Positions 9,261 to 17,778 of a stretch of DNA of 64,000 nt are shown here, piece after piece. The first letter of the stretch is position 1. Each line of letters begins with the position of its first letter. Position numbers and translations under genes: made by a program. The notes below the pieces were generated by a model, which had not been told where the DNA came from, ran no database searches, and was given only the letters and a program-made list of their open reading frames with translations. This stretch comes from Microbispora bryophytorum (GTDB lineage Bacteria; Actinomycetota; Actinomycetes; Streptosporangiales; Streptosporangiaceae): the NCBI RefSeq assembly GCF_006874465.1, contig NZ_VIRL01000001.1, forward strand, positions 62,001 to 126,000, given 5' to 3'.

Positions 9261-9297
9261 GAGGCGGCCCCCGCGCCGGTAAAACGGGGGCCGCCTC
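9261..9297 (-). terminator. hairpin terminator downstream of DUF2809 gene
   Basis: A perfect 12-bp stem (GAGGCGGCCCCC with GGGGGCCGCCTC) encloses a 13-nt loop. It lies about 130 nt past the DUF2809 stop on that strand. There is no T-run, as is common in actinomycetes. Confidence 0.5.
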
Positions 9298-9428
9298 GGT
9301 CCTCGGGAGATCACCGGGAGGTCACCCGACGGGCGCCCGGTCGGGCGGGCGGAGGAGGAGCCGACCCGTGGGCGACAGGAAAACGCCCAGGAAGTCGCGG
9401 CTCATCCACACAATTGAGTAAACGGATG

Positions 9429-9821
9429 TTAGCTTTCCCGACAGAAACGGTCAATGGTCGATAGTACGGAACGATGAATGGCGTATCCGACGGCGGCGCC
9501 CCCCGCGTACCAGAACAGGTCAGGACCGTTGAACGTCGTGCCGAGCACCAGCCGCGCCGTCGTGCTGTGCGCCGACAGCGCGGCCGGCACTCCGGTGAGC
9601 TGGGCGAACTCGACCAGCCAGCTCACCCCGAGCGCCACCGCCGCCACCGCGAACGGCCGGGCGCGCGGCGCGGCCACGACGACCAGCGCGTACACGAGGA
9701 GGGTGTAGAGAAGGTCGCCCGCATACTTGCCGACCATGCCGGGCAGCAGCGCCCGGACCGACAGACCGGCGACCACGACCACCACGGCGGCGGCCAGCGC
9801 GGCGAGTCGGCGATGCGGCAT
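9429..9821 (-). CDS. DUF2809 family membrane protein
   Basis: A 130-residue polytopic protein with about four hydrophobic segments. It shows features I associate with DUF2809: SVRALLPGMVGKYAGDLLYTLLVYAL near the N terminus, WLVEFAQLTGVP in the middle, and DLFWYAGGAAVGYAI near the end. The family's role is unknown; it is thought to be a small integral membrane protein. It is monocistronic and followed by a hairpin terminator. Its frame would also fit a slightly later start, but MPHRR is the first Met. Confidence 0.75.
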   Translation of the reverse strand: MPHRRLAALAAAVVVVVAGLSVRALLPGMVGKYAGDLLYTLLVYALVVVAAPRARPFAVAAVALGVSWLVEFAQLTGVPAALSAHSTTARLVLGTTFNGPDLFWYAGGAAVGYAIHRSVLSTIDRFCRES

Positions 9822-9841
9822 CCGGGCACCCTACCGGGAAT

Positions 9842-10086
9842 CCGGGGCCGCCCATTCCCACCGAAGCGGAGCTCCGCACGGTCTACGGCGGCATCGCCCT
9901 GACGCCGCCCGCCGATAAGGCCGCCGACCTGCTGAAGCTGCCCGGTTCAGCGGCCGTACAGACGGTCAATGGCGTGTCCTCGGGCACCGGCACCGGCACC
10001 ACCGGCACCTCCACTCCCCAGGTGAAGGGCATCACGGTCGAGGTCGACAAGATCACCCTTCGGTGGGATTCCGGGGCTTTCCGCAA
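9842..10086 (+). pseudogene. coding-like fragment lacking start and stop
   Basis: One plus frame reads as protein-like sequence (TEAELRTVYGGIALTPPADK ... a Gly/Thr linker ... VKGITVEVDKITLRWDS) with actinomycete-like third-position GC. It has no start codon with a ribosome site and runs without a stop into the hairpin at 10087-10116. I read it as the decayed C-terminal part of a lost gene. The family is not recognised. The alternative is non-coding GC-rich DNA that happens to stay open. Confidence 0.3.
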
Positions 10087-10116
10087 GGCCCGGCGGACCC
10101 GCGTGTCCGCCGGGCC
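10087..10116. terminator. strong hairpin terminator
   Basis: A perfect 12-bp GC stem (GGCCCGGCGGAC with GTCCGCCGGGCC) and a 6-nt loop lie between the plus-strand fragment and the 3' end of the kinase gene on the minus strand. It could stop transcripts from either side. Confidence 0.65.
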
Positions 10117-10130
10117 CTCGTCCCCCGGGT

Positions 10131-11498
10131 TCAGTCGATGGCGATCTGAGCGCGTACGGCGGGGCTGAGCCCGGCCAGGAGGCGAGCCGCGCGGCCGTCC
10201 GTGGTCGCCCGGAGCAGGGCCGCGGTGACCGGCGGCGGCACGTACTCCAGCACCTGCCTGGCCCGCCGGGTCGTCATCGCCTCGACCAGCCGGACCGCGG
10301 CGGGGGTGACGCCGAGCGCGTTGAGGATGTCGGCGGCGACCCGATCGGGGACGTCCGCGAGGATGCTCGCACCCCGGCTCGCGGGCAGCTGCCGCAGCAG
10401 CGCGGCCGCTCCCGCCGCGGTCATGTGACCGACCGCCCGCCCGGCCTGACCGGACGGCAGCAGGGCCAGCACGCCGGCCGCCCGGGACGGATCATCGGTC
10501 ATGGCGTCCAGCGCCTGCCCGATGGCGGCCGGCGCCATCGCGGCGAGCGCCGCGGCGGCACTGCGTAGAGAGGAGGCATCGCGTAGAGAAGAGGCCTGCC
10601 GCGGCGGCGGAGGCTCGGGTCGCGACTGGGGTGGTCGTGCTCGCGGCCTCTCGACCGGCGGCTCACGCCGCGGCGGGGCGGCGATCGCCGCCAGCCTGCG
10701 GTCGAGTTCGGCTGCTCCCATGCGGAGAGCGGGGTCCTTCCTGAGCAGCCCGGCGACCACGTCGTACAGCGGCCCGCCGCGGCGGGGTGGCGGAAGGTCG
10801 TCGGTGCAGACGGCGTGCACGGTCGCGTAGGCGTTGTCCCGCCGGAAGGGCGAGTAGCCCTCCAGCGCGCAGAAGAACGTGACGCCGAGCGACCACAGGT
10901 CGGCGGCGGGCCCCACCGCCCGCCCGTCGATCCGCTCCGGCGCCATGAACTCGGTGGTGCCGAGCATGATGCTGCGCGAGGTGAGCCCGCTCTCGCCGAC
11001 GATCTGCGCGATGCCGAAGTCGACGAGCACCACCTTTCCCTCGTGGCCCACCACGATGTTGGCCGGCTTGACGTCACGGTGCACCACGTGGGCGGCGTGT
11101 GCGGCCGTCAGCCCGGCCAGCACCTCGCGTCCCAAGGCGGCGATCTCGCGCTCGGACAGCGTCCGCCGCCGGATCAGGTCGTCCAGGGAGCCGCCCTCGA
11201 CGTGGACCATGACGATCCACGGCGAGCCGCCCTCCTCGAAGACGTCGTAGATCTCGGCTATCGCGGGGTGTCTGATCCGGGCCAGCGACCGGGCCTCGCG
11301 CAGGGCCCTCGCGCGCTGGATCTCGATCCCCTCGCCGTACGGCGTCAGCACGACTTCCTTGAGCGCGACGAGCCGACCGAGCATCCGGTCCATCGCGAGC
11401 CAGACCGTGCCCATGCCGCCGCGGCCGAGCTGGGTCCTCAGCTCGTAGCGGTTTTTGATCAGCCGTACCGGGCCCCCCGCCGGAGCGTCAGTCGTCAT
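10131..11498 (-). CDS. soluble Ser/Thr protein kinase with C-terminal helical repeats
   Basis: A 455-residue protein. Residues 18-275 are a Hanks-type kinase: glycine loop GRGGMG (25-30), catalytic Lys47 in VALKEV, HRDVKPAN (140-147), DFG (160-162), APE (186-188). All catalytic residues are present, so it should be active. A Pro/Arg linker (275-310) leads to about 140 residues of short helical repeats (for example ADVPDRVAADILNALG and LLPSGQAGRAVGHM) that resemble the MgtE N-terminal/FliG-type superhelix. Unlike PknB-type kinases it has no membrane segment or PASTA repeats. ATG 11498 overlaps the upstream DUF4407 stop by 11 nt, so the two are translationally coupled. I infer that the repeats recruit a partner. 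Confidence 0.88.
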   Translation of the reverse strand: MTTDAPAGGPVRLIKNRYELRTQLGRGGMGTVWLAMDRMLGRLVALKEVVLTPYGEGIEIQRARALREARSLARIRHPAIAEIYDVFEEGGSPWIVMVHVEGGSLDDLIRRRTLSEREIAALGREVLAGLTAAHAAHVVHRDVKPANIVVGHEGKVVLVDFGIAQIVGESGLTSRSIMLGTTEFMAPERIDGRAVGPAADLWSLGVTFFCALEGYSPFRRDNAYATVHAVCTDDLPPPRRGGPLYDVVAGLLRKDPALRMGAAELDRRLAAIAAPPRREPPVERPRARPPQSRPEPPPPRQASSLRDASSLRSAAAALAAMAPAAIGQALDAMTDDPSRAAGVLALLPSGQAGRAVGHMTAAGAAALLRQLPASRGASILADVPDRVAADILNALGVTPAAVRLVEAMTTRRARQVLEYVPPPVTAALLRATTDGRAARLLAGLSPAVRAQIAID

Positions 11499-12891
11499 CG
11501 GGGAGCAGCTCGACACCGCCGGGGCGGTCGGCGCCGGTCCGCGGCACCCGCGTGGTCCTGGCGTCCGGCATCCGCCTCAGTTCCTGGTCCTCCATCGAGT
11601 CGTACGCGTCGGTCTCGCCGACGGTCTCCGCGCGGGTGCCGGTGGGGCCACGGTAGGCCGCGCCGTCCTCGGGGAGGGTGACGACCGGTTGCGGACCTGT
11701 CTCGCCCGTGCGGGACCAGATGCGCCAGACGTCCTGCGAACGGCCCGAGGGCGACGCGGGCGTCCCTCGGCCGTCCGTGCCGTGCGAGGTGAAAGCGCCC
11801 TGGGCGGCGAAGGTGCCACGCGCGTCCCGGAACTCGTGCTTCTCGGCCAGCGCGAGGACTTTCTCGTAGTTGCCCGGCCGCTGCATCAGCTTGATCGTCA
11901 CCGGCAGGCACTCGATGAGGAGGAACAACAGGAACAGCAGCAGGCGGGTGACGCCGAGGCTGCTGTCCTTGCCGGTCACCTCGTTGAGCGCCTGAATGCG
12001 GATGAGCAGGCCGTTGGTCGCCATGTTCTCCGCGTCGAAGGTCGCCTGGAGGTCCGCCTGCCGCTTGATCCCCGCGTCGAGCTGCGCCTTCGCCTTGGGC
12101 AGGGCGTCCCGCGCGCTCGCGAGGCGGGCCTGCTTGGCCTCCTCACTGCCGGCGTTCAGCTCCCGCTTCCGGTCCTCGATCTGCCGGTTGATCAGGTCGA
12201 GGCGCCGCTTGTCCTTCTCGTACGCGCGCCGGCTGTCCTGGGCGAGAGGGCCGTCGCCCTTCTTCGGACACGACGGTCCTCCGTACAGCTGGCACTGCCA
12301 CTCGCCGTAGTGCTTGTCGGCCAGCTTCTGCTGTCTGGCGCGCTCGGCGGTCAGCGCCTTGACGTTCGGGTCCTGCTCGGTGTCGATGGGCACGTCACCT
12401 CCGGAGGAGATGACTTTTTCCAGGTCCGCCACCTCTTTGCGGAGCTGGCCGACGTCTTTGCCGACGTTGCCCTGCTGCTGCCGTGCGGCGAACGCGTCCG
12501 CGCGCTGCTGCTTGATCTGGACAATCTGGGCATCGATTTCGGACTGGAAGATCTGGAGCACCAATGGCGTGGAGATGACGAACCCGAGCAGAAGCGCCAT
12601 GAGAAAGCGCGGAACGGCCAGCGGCCAGCGGCGCGGGGCGTCCGCCTTCATCGTGCTGACCAGCCAGCGGTCGAGGCTCAGGATCATCAGGCCCCATACC
12701 AGCGCGGCGAGAACGGCCAGGACGACGTTGACACCCAGAGCGCTGTTGAGGGCGAACGTCATCGAGACGACCGCGAGGACGGCCGTCGTGAGCACGGCGC
12801 CGCCGATTCCCTCGAACTTCCCGTACTCGCTCGGGCACCGTTCGAGCACCTCAGGCCGTGCTCCGGACAGCCCAATCAGAAACCGTCGCAT
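11488..12891 (-). CDS. DUF4407 membrane/coiled-coil protein
   Basis: A 467-residue protein with the DUF4407 layout: a short N terminus, two closely spaced hydrophobic pairs (about 28-75 and 90-115), a long charged region predicted to form coiled coil (about 120-290, rich in Gln, Lys and Glu), another membrane segment near 300 (LLLFLLFLLIECLPVTIKLM), and a disordered C-terminal tail. The coiled-coil part would lie outside the membrane. Family function is unknown. The ATG start has gaggag upstream. It is the first gene of a pair with the Ser/Thr kinase, and its tail (many Thr/Ser in Arg/Asp context) is a plausible kinase substrate, which is inference. Confidence 0.82.
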   Translation of the reverse strand: MRRFLIGLSGARPEVLERCPSEYGKFEGIGGAVLTTAVLAVVSMTFALNSALGVNVVLAVLAALVWGLMILSLDRWLVSTMKADAPRRWPLAVPRFLMALLLGFVISTPLVLQIFQSEIDAQIVQIKQQRADAFAARQQQGNVGKDVGQLRKEVADLEKVISSGGDVPIDTEQDPNVKALTAERARQQKLADKHYGEWQCQLYGGPSCPKKGDGPLAQDSRRAYEKDKRRLDLINRQIEDRKRELNAGSEEAKQARLASARDALPKAKAQLDAGIKRQADLQATFDAENMATNGLLIRIQALNEVTGKDSSLGVTRLLLFLLFLLIECLPVTIKLMQRPGNYEKVLALAEKHEFRDARGTFAAQGAFTSHGTDGRGTPASPSGRSQDVWRIWSRTGETGPQPVVTLPEDGAAYRGPTGTRAETVGETDAYDSMEDQELRRMPDARTTRVPRTGADRPGGVELLPDDD

Positions 12892-13106
12892 GCTTCTCCT
12901 CGCCTACGCGCACATATTGGAACGTGGCATAACGATCGAGACTCGGGCTATCGTAGATCACCGCAAGATTGTGGGAAACCGAGAATGATTCGACGCAACG
13001 ACACAACAAGAACCCTACCGTTATGACAAGTCGTCTTTTCGTTGTTACCCACTAGTTCGGATATAGGGGGACAGGGGCGACGAATAGGACAATAAACGGA
13101 GGATCC

Positions 13107-14531
13107 GTGTCAGAGCCCGACAAGGCTCTGCTTCGCAAGGCCGTCGCCCGAGCCGTTGCGGGGCTCACCGCCACCGGCCGCCTCACGATCGTGGAGGTCG
13201 CCGCCGACGGCATGACCGTCTTCCGGATCCACCGGGACGACAACGGCAGGCCTCGCTGCCATTACTGGTCGTCGTCATGGGAGGACCTGACCTCCGAACA
13301 GGGGTGGGAGCACGAGTCCTCCCGGCAGGCCGTGCTCCGGGCCGCCGACCCGCTCTCCGCCGACGAGGTCGTCCTCGTCTGCTCGTTTCCCGAGGGCGCC
13401 GAGGCCAACCGGGCGCTGGCCTGGCTGAGCGAGGCGCGGCCCGCCGCCGTCCTCCCCTGCGACGGGCCGGCCGTCGCGGTCGTCGAGGACGTCCTGGCCT
13501 CCGACCCGCTCTCACGGTCGTACGACCTGGTCGTGCTGCGCGCCGACCACGCGAGCGGGCGGTTGCGGCTGGGGAGCAAGCAGTTGTTCCCCATTGGCAC
13601 CCTGCCCGGGACCAGAGCCGAGGTGACCGTCCGCTGCGAGCCCGGCGACGAGTACGGCACCGCGTTCGCCGTCGTCACCTGGCAGGGCCGGGAGCCCAGG
13701 CTGCTGTCGGTGCACAGCGCCAGGCTCACCCCCGGCCGTTATCTGCTGACGGCCGAGCTGGTGCGGCCGGGGAAGGTGCGGTTCACCGGCGTGCCCGAGC
13801 TGACGCGGGACCCGCGCGGCTGGAACGACCTCGTGGCGGCGGCGCCGTCACAACTGCCGCCCAGGGCCGGGCCGGCACACCTGATCTGCGCGGTGGAGGT
13901 GAGCGGGCCGGACGCGAAGGTGGAGGAGCGCCTGAGCCGGGTGCGCCAGATGGTCAGTCATCTGTCCGCCGAGCTCGCGGACCTCCTGCGGGTCTCCCTC
14001 GTGGCGTACGGCGCGCACTCCTACGACGACCGGGCGGCCAGAGAGCATCCGGTGGAGGTCGCCGCGTGGCAGGTCACGCCCGAGCGCGCGCTGGCCGCCC
14101 TGGAGTGGTTGGAGGAACGCGGCGCGATCACCGAGGGCTACCCCTACTATCCGCACGCCGCCCAGGTGGAGGACATGCTGGAGGCGGTGGCCCGGCGCCT
14201 CACGACGGCGGAGCAGGTGCGCACGGTCCTGCTCACGGTCGGCGACCGCCCGCCGCACCCGGCGCGGACGAACCGGTCGCTGATCCTGCCCTGCCCGCAC
14301 CCACATGACTGGCGGTTACTCGTGGGCCGCGTCCAGAGCCGGCCGGACACCGTGCTCGCCGCGATCTGCGACCGCGAGGACACCTTCGCGCACCCGGCCT
14401 GGCGCCGGCTCGGCGCGAACGCGCTCGCGCATCTCGACGCCCTCGACATCCGGGGGCTGGCCGCCGACCTGGGGCTGGCCGCGCCCGCCGCCCTCCCCAT
14501 CCCGTTCCCCCTCCTCGACGAGACGGAGTGA
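13107..14531 (+). CDS. vWA-like protein of a GTPase gene cluster
   Basis: A 474-residue soluble protein I cannot assign to a named family. The N-terminal 240 residues are mixed alpha/beta. From about residue 250, the pattern AHLICAVEVSGPD ... VRQMVSHLSAEL ... RVSLVAYGAHSYDD looks like a von Willebrand A Rossmann fold (central strand, helix, strand) with a possible degenerate metal site. GTG 13107 has ggagg 5 nt upstream. It opens a plus-strand operon: the next gene starts inside its stop (GTGA). In related predicted systems a vWA protein pairs with a TRAFAC GTPase and a GAP1 protein, which fits its neighbours here. Confidence 0.7.
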   Translation: MSEPDKALLRKAVARAVAGLTATGRLTIVEVAADGMTVFRIHRDDNGRPRCHYWSSSWEDLTSEQGWEHESSRQAVLRAADPLSADEVVLVCSFPEGAEANRALAWLSEARPAAVLPCDGPAVAVVEDVLASDPLSRSYDLVVLRADHASGRLRLGSKQLFPIGTLPGTRAEVTVRCEPGDEYGTAFAVVTWQGREPRLLSVHSARLTPGRYLLTAELVRPGKVRFTGVPELTRDPRGWNDLVAAAPSQLPPRAGPAHLICAVEVSGPDAKVEERLSRVRQMVSHLSAELADLLRVSLVAYGAHSYDDRAAREHPVEVAAWQVTPERALAALEWLEERGAITEGYPYYPHAAQVEDMLEAVARRLTTAEQVRTVLLTVGDRPPHPARTNRSLILPCPHPHDWRLLVGRVQSRPDTVLAAICDREDTFAHPAWRRLGANALAHLDALDIRGLAADLGLAAPAALPIPFPLLDETE

Positions 14532-15526
14532 GACCAGACATGCAGTCCGACCCGGCGCAGGGACCATCGGCCCACGACATCGCCATGTGGGGCGCCCCCG
14601 GCAGCGGCAAGACCACGCTTCTGGCCGCCCTGAACATCGCGCTGATGCGGCGGAAGGACGAATGGAAGATCGTCGGCTCCGACGCCGCCTCGTCCGACTA
14701 CCTCATCGAGAGAACGAACGCGCTGTCGAGCGGGAAGATCTTCCCGGAGGCGAGCCAGAGCCTGGAGCACTACCGCTGGACGCTGGTCGGACCGGCCGAG
14801 CGGCAGGAACGCCGGTGGCTCCGCAAAGCCCGGCCCACCGCACCGCTGAAGATCGGCATCAGCATGGTCGACGCGCCGGGCGGTCTGTTCAGCGCGGGCC
14901 CTCTCCATCTGGGGAACGGCTCCGGCGTCGCCGACGACCTGCGCCGGCGCCTGATGGACAACCTGGTGAAGAGCCGGGGCCTGGTCTTCCTCTTCGACCC
15001 CATCCGGGAGTTCGAGCTCGGCGACGCCTTCGACCACCTGCACCCGCCGCTCACCCGCCTGGCCGAGAAGATGCTCGAGAGCGGGGAACTGCGGGACGGC
15101 ATGCTCCCCCATCACGTCGCGGTCTGCATCACCAAGTTCGACGACCCCAGGGTGCTGGAGACCGCGGAGAAGCTACACCTGCTCGACTCCGCGCCCGACG
15201 ACGAGTACGGATTCCCCCGGGTGACCAGCGAAGACGCCGGTGACCTGTTCCGGGCGCTGTGCGAGGTGTCCGCGAGCGGCAACGCGGACATGGTCGTCAA
15301 CGCCCTGGACCAGTTCTTCCACCGCTCCCGCGTCGAGTTCTTCGTCACCTCGTCGATCGGCTTCTACCTGCGGCCGCACACCAAGACGTTCGACCGGAAC
15401 GACTACCAGAACCTGCTCCCCGAGGCGGGCAGGGACCTGCGGATCCGGGGACAGGTCCATCCCATCAACGTCGTCGAGCCCATGCTGTGGCTCGGTCGGC
15501 GCCTCGCCGCCGGCGGTCCGCGGTGA
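14528..15526 (+). CDS. TRAFAC-type GTPase (double-GTPase/GAP1-system type)
   Basis: A 332-residue P-loop protein. The G1/Walker A motif is GAPGSGKTT (22-30), a G3-like DAPGG lies at 115-119 at the end of a beta strand, and a G4-like TKFD lies at 202-205. The last is close to the N/TKxD guanine-specificity motif and argues for GTP rather than ATP. There is no membrane segment. It resembles the GTPases predicted to work with GTPase-associated protein 1 in bacterial conflict systems. The start (GTG 14528) overlaps the upstream stop by 4 nt and its own stop overlaps the next start (GTGA), so the three gene products are probably made in fixed ratio. Confidence 0.78.
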   Translation: MRPDMQSDPAQGPSAHDIAMWGAPGSGKTTLLAALNIALMRRKDEWKIVGSDAASSDYLIERTNALSSGKIFPEASQSLEHYRWTLVGPAERQERRWLRKARPTAPLKIGISMVDAPGGLFSAGPLHLGNGSGVADDLRRRLMDNLVKSRGLVFLFDPIREFELGDAFDHLHPPLTRLAEKMLESGELRDGMLPHHVAVCITKFDDPRVLETAEKLHLLDSAPDDEYGFPRVTSEDAGDLFRALCEVSASGNADMVVNALDQFFHRSRVEFFVTSSIGFYLRPHTKTFDRNDYQNLLPEAGRDLRIRGQVHPINVVEPMLWLGRRLAAGGPR

Positions 15527-17778
15527 TCGGTTTCGAGTGGGCGCTGGAAGGCAAGCGGCCCGGCAGCTACGACGAATACGGCCTGCTGGAGTGGAGCGAC
15601 GGGCGGCTCGACCGCGAGGTGTTCGACAAGCTCAGGCACCGCTACACGGCGAGCACCGCCGGTGACCTGCCCCAGGTGACGATCGGGACCGCGAGGATCA
15701 GCGAGAACGGCCAGATCTCCTACTACCTGGTTCTGGCGATCCGGCAGTGGTCGGGTCACCGCGACTTCGCCAACCGCAAGATCGCCTACACCCGGTGGTT
15801 CTACGTGCCGTACGAGCAGCTTGTCGACCGGCCGGTGTCGTACACCGCGCTCTACACCGCCTTCGCCGCGCTGCCGCTGGAGCCGCGGCCTCCGCTGACC
15901 GTGACCGTGCCGCCGTACGACCCGGGGGTCATGGCTCCCGGCCCGGACACGTTCTCCGCCGCGGCGCTGCTGCTGAACGGCCGGCCCGTGTGCGTGGTCG
16001 GCGCCGACACCGTCCCCATGATCGATCGGCTGCGCTTCGCGGACACCGTCGCGGCGCTGCTGCCGTACGGGACGCGGACCAGGTTCACCGCCGCCACCTG
16101 GACCAGCAGCACGAGCGAGCACAGCATCAAGCTGTCGTTCGCGCGGTATGCCCCAGAAGGGGCGCAGACGGTGGTCTGGGGACGCGCGGCCGACAGCGTC
16201 CTCGACCAGACGCCGTCGAAACTCTGCCACCAGTTCTACACGCGGTCCGACGTCCCGGCTGCGGAGATGATCGCCAGGCTCGCCCGGCAGACCGAGCCAC
16301 TGTCGATCGAGAAGGACCGGCCCAAGGTGCTCCAGCTGGTCGAGCTCTCCGGTTCCGCGGCGCCAGAACCCGAACCCGAGCCGGATCGCTCCCCGCCCGC
16401 CGCTCCTCCCGCCCTGCCCACGGGCTCCACGGAGCCCACGGTGGCGTACCGGAACCGCGCGGGAAGCCCCTTGACCGAGGCGCTGGCCGACGCGCTCCCG
16501 TACGCCGCGGACGTCAGCGCCGCGGTCGAGGACCTGGTTCGCTCGGTCACGAACCCCACCGCCCTCCAGAGGGTGCTGCTCAAGCGCAACTGCTTCCGGA
16601 GTGTGATCGATCCCCGGAGTGACGCGACCCGGCTCTACGCGCGGCTCGTGGACGCGGCCTTCCCGGCCGAGGAGATGCGGAGGCAGGCCAGCCAGGACGT
16701 CGCCGATGCCCTCATCTGCTCGACGGCCACGCCGGATGCCGTCCGGCACAGGCTCGCCGCCCTCATGGGCACGCCTGCCGTCGAGCCCCGGCGGACCTGG
16801 TGGCCTCCCGGCCGCCGCGTCCGCCTGGCGTTGATCCTGACCGGCACGGCCGCGCTCGTCGCGGTGGCGGTCGTGGCCGTCTTCCTGACCCTGGGCGACG
16901 CCGGGGAGACCCCACAGGAGAGCCTCTCCCCTCCGCCGCTGGCGGTGGTCGTCCAGGCGCCCGCGGACCAGCGGTACGCCGCCGAGGCCTTCGCCGAGAG
17001 GCTCCGCCGCGACGGCTACGCCCCGTCCGTCGAGACGATCGACCCCACGAGCGTCACGCCGCCGGTGGGCAAGCCGGCCGTGACCGTCGCGTACGACCTC
17101 GACGTCCTGGAGTCGGTCAGCGGCGGCCGGCACTCCGGCAAGGACGTACGAGAGGGCCTGCAGGAGCGGGGCCTCAGCGAACTGGCGGACCTCCGGGTGA
17201 CGAGCACCGACGTCCTGCTCGTCAGGGACGGCGTCAAGCCGCAGCGGTTTCTCGACGACCCCGGCGAGGGCGACGACATCCTCATTCGCGACACGATCGG
17301 CGGGGAGCAGCTGCGCGCGCTGACCGATCACGGCCTCCGGCTGGTCACCGTGCCGGCCCGGGACATCTCACGCCGGCTGGCCGAGGGATCCGCCGACGCC
17401 GCGATCGTGCCCGAGAGTGTGAGCGCGTTCGAGGGCTACCAGCGCCCCGCTCCGCGGGACCTGCCGCTTGCGCAACGCAGGCTGGTCGTGCTCGTCAACC
17501 GCGAGGCGGACGAACCGATGCGGCAGGACCTGCTCCAGGTCGCAGGAGCGACCGATCTCGGGCACGCGCCCGAAGGCGACCCCATCCTGGCCGCGAAGGC
17601 CCTCGTCGATCGGATCGCCCCAGTAGGGGAACCGACGTCCATAGAAGAGCCGGAAGGGACAGATTCCTTCCCGTACGTCCTCTTCTTCGTGGTGGTCGCC
17701 CTCGCCTTCGTGGCGGTGGTGCTGTTGATGTGGCGGCCCGCCCGGCTCGGCGGAACGATCAGCCGGCACCGCCGATGA
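15523..17778 (+). CDS. GAP1-like GTPase-associated protein with exported binding-protein-like domain
   Basis: A 751-residue protein. Residues 1-275 match my picture of the GAP1 N-terminal region (FEWALEG ... SYYLVLAIRQ ... YVPYEQL; AALLPYGTRTRFTAATWTS at 178-195), followed by a Pro/Glu linker (276-310) and a helical middle domain (310-420). A first membrane helix (434-457) leads to about 250 residues outside the cell that read like a periplasmic binding-protein fold (PLAVVVQAPADQRYAAEAF, TSTDVLLVRDG, ADAAIVPESVSAF). A second membrane helix spans 716-736. The start is GTG 15523, inside the GTPase stop; a longer upstream frame only repeats the GTPase DNA. The exported domain suggests that ligand sensing is passed to the cytoplasmic GTPase, which is inference. 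Confidence 0.72.
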   Translation: MIGFEWALEGKRPGSYDEYGLLEWSDGRLDREVFDKLRHRYTASTAGDLPQVTIGTARISENGQISYYLVLAIRQWSGHRDFANRKIAYTRWFYVPYEQLVDRPVSYTALYTAFAALPLEPRPPLTVTVPPYDPGVMAPGPDTFSAAALLLNGRPVCVVGADTVPMIDRLRFADTVAALLPYGTRTRFTAATWTSSTSEHSIKLSFARYAPEGAQTVVWGRAADSVLDQTPSKLCHQFYTRSDVPAAEMIARLARQTEPLSIEKDRPKVLQLVELSGSAAPEPEPEPDRSPPAAPPALPTGSTEPTVAYRNRAGSPLTEALADALPYAADVSAAVEDLVRSVTNPTALQRVLLKRNCFRSVIDPRSDATRLYARLVDAAFPAEEMRRQASQDVADALICSTATPDAVRHRLAALMGTPAVEPRRTWWPPGRRVRLALILTGTAALVAVAVVAVFLTLGDAGETPQESLSPPPLAVVVQAPADQRYAAEAFAERLRRDGYAPSVETIDPTSVTPPVGKPAVTVAYDLDVLESVSGGRHSGKDVREGLQERGLSELADLRVTSTDVLLVRDGVKPQRFLDDPGEGDDILIRDTIGGEQLRALTDHGLRLVTVPARDISRRLAEGSADAAIVPESVSAFEGYQRPAPRDLPLAQRRLVVLVNREADEPMRQDLLQVAGATDLGHAPEGDPILAAKALVDRIAPVGEPTSIEEPEGTDSFPYVLFFVVVALAFVAVVLLMWRPARLGGTISRHRR

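Larger units (their letters stand above)
9086..9428. other. intergenic region upstream of bla
   Basis: A 343-nt stretch with no credible ORF. It holds the palindrome at 9164-9188 and the terminator hairpin at 9261-9297 (both listed). The rest shows nothing I can assign. Confidence 0.7.

Noticed and set aside
14528-15526. Reading the P-loop protein as an ABC or AAA ATPase
   Set aside because: No ABC signature or second-region-of-homology; the TKFD motif and GAP1-like neighbour favour a GTPase.
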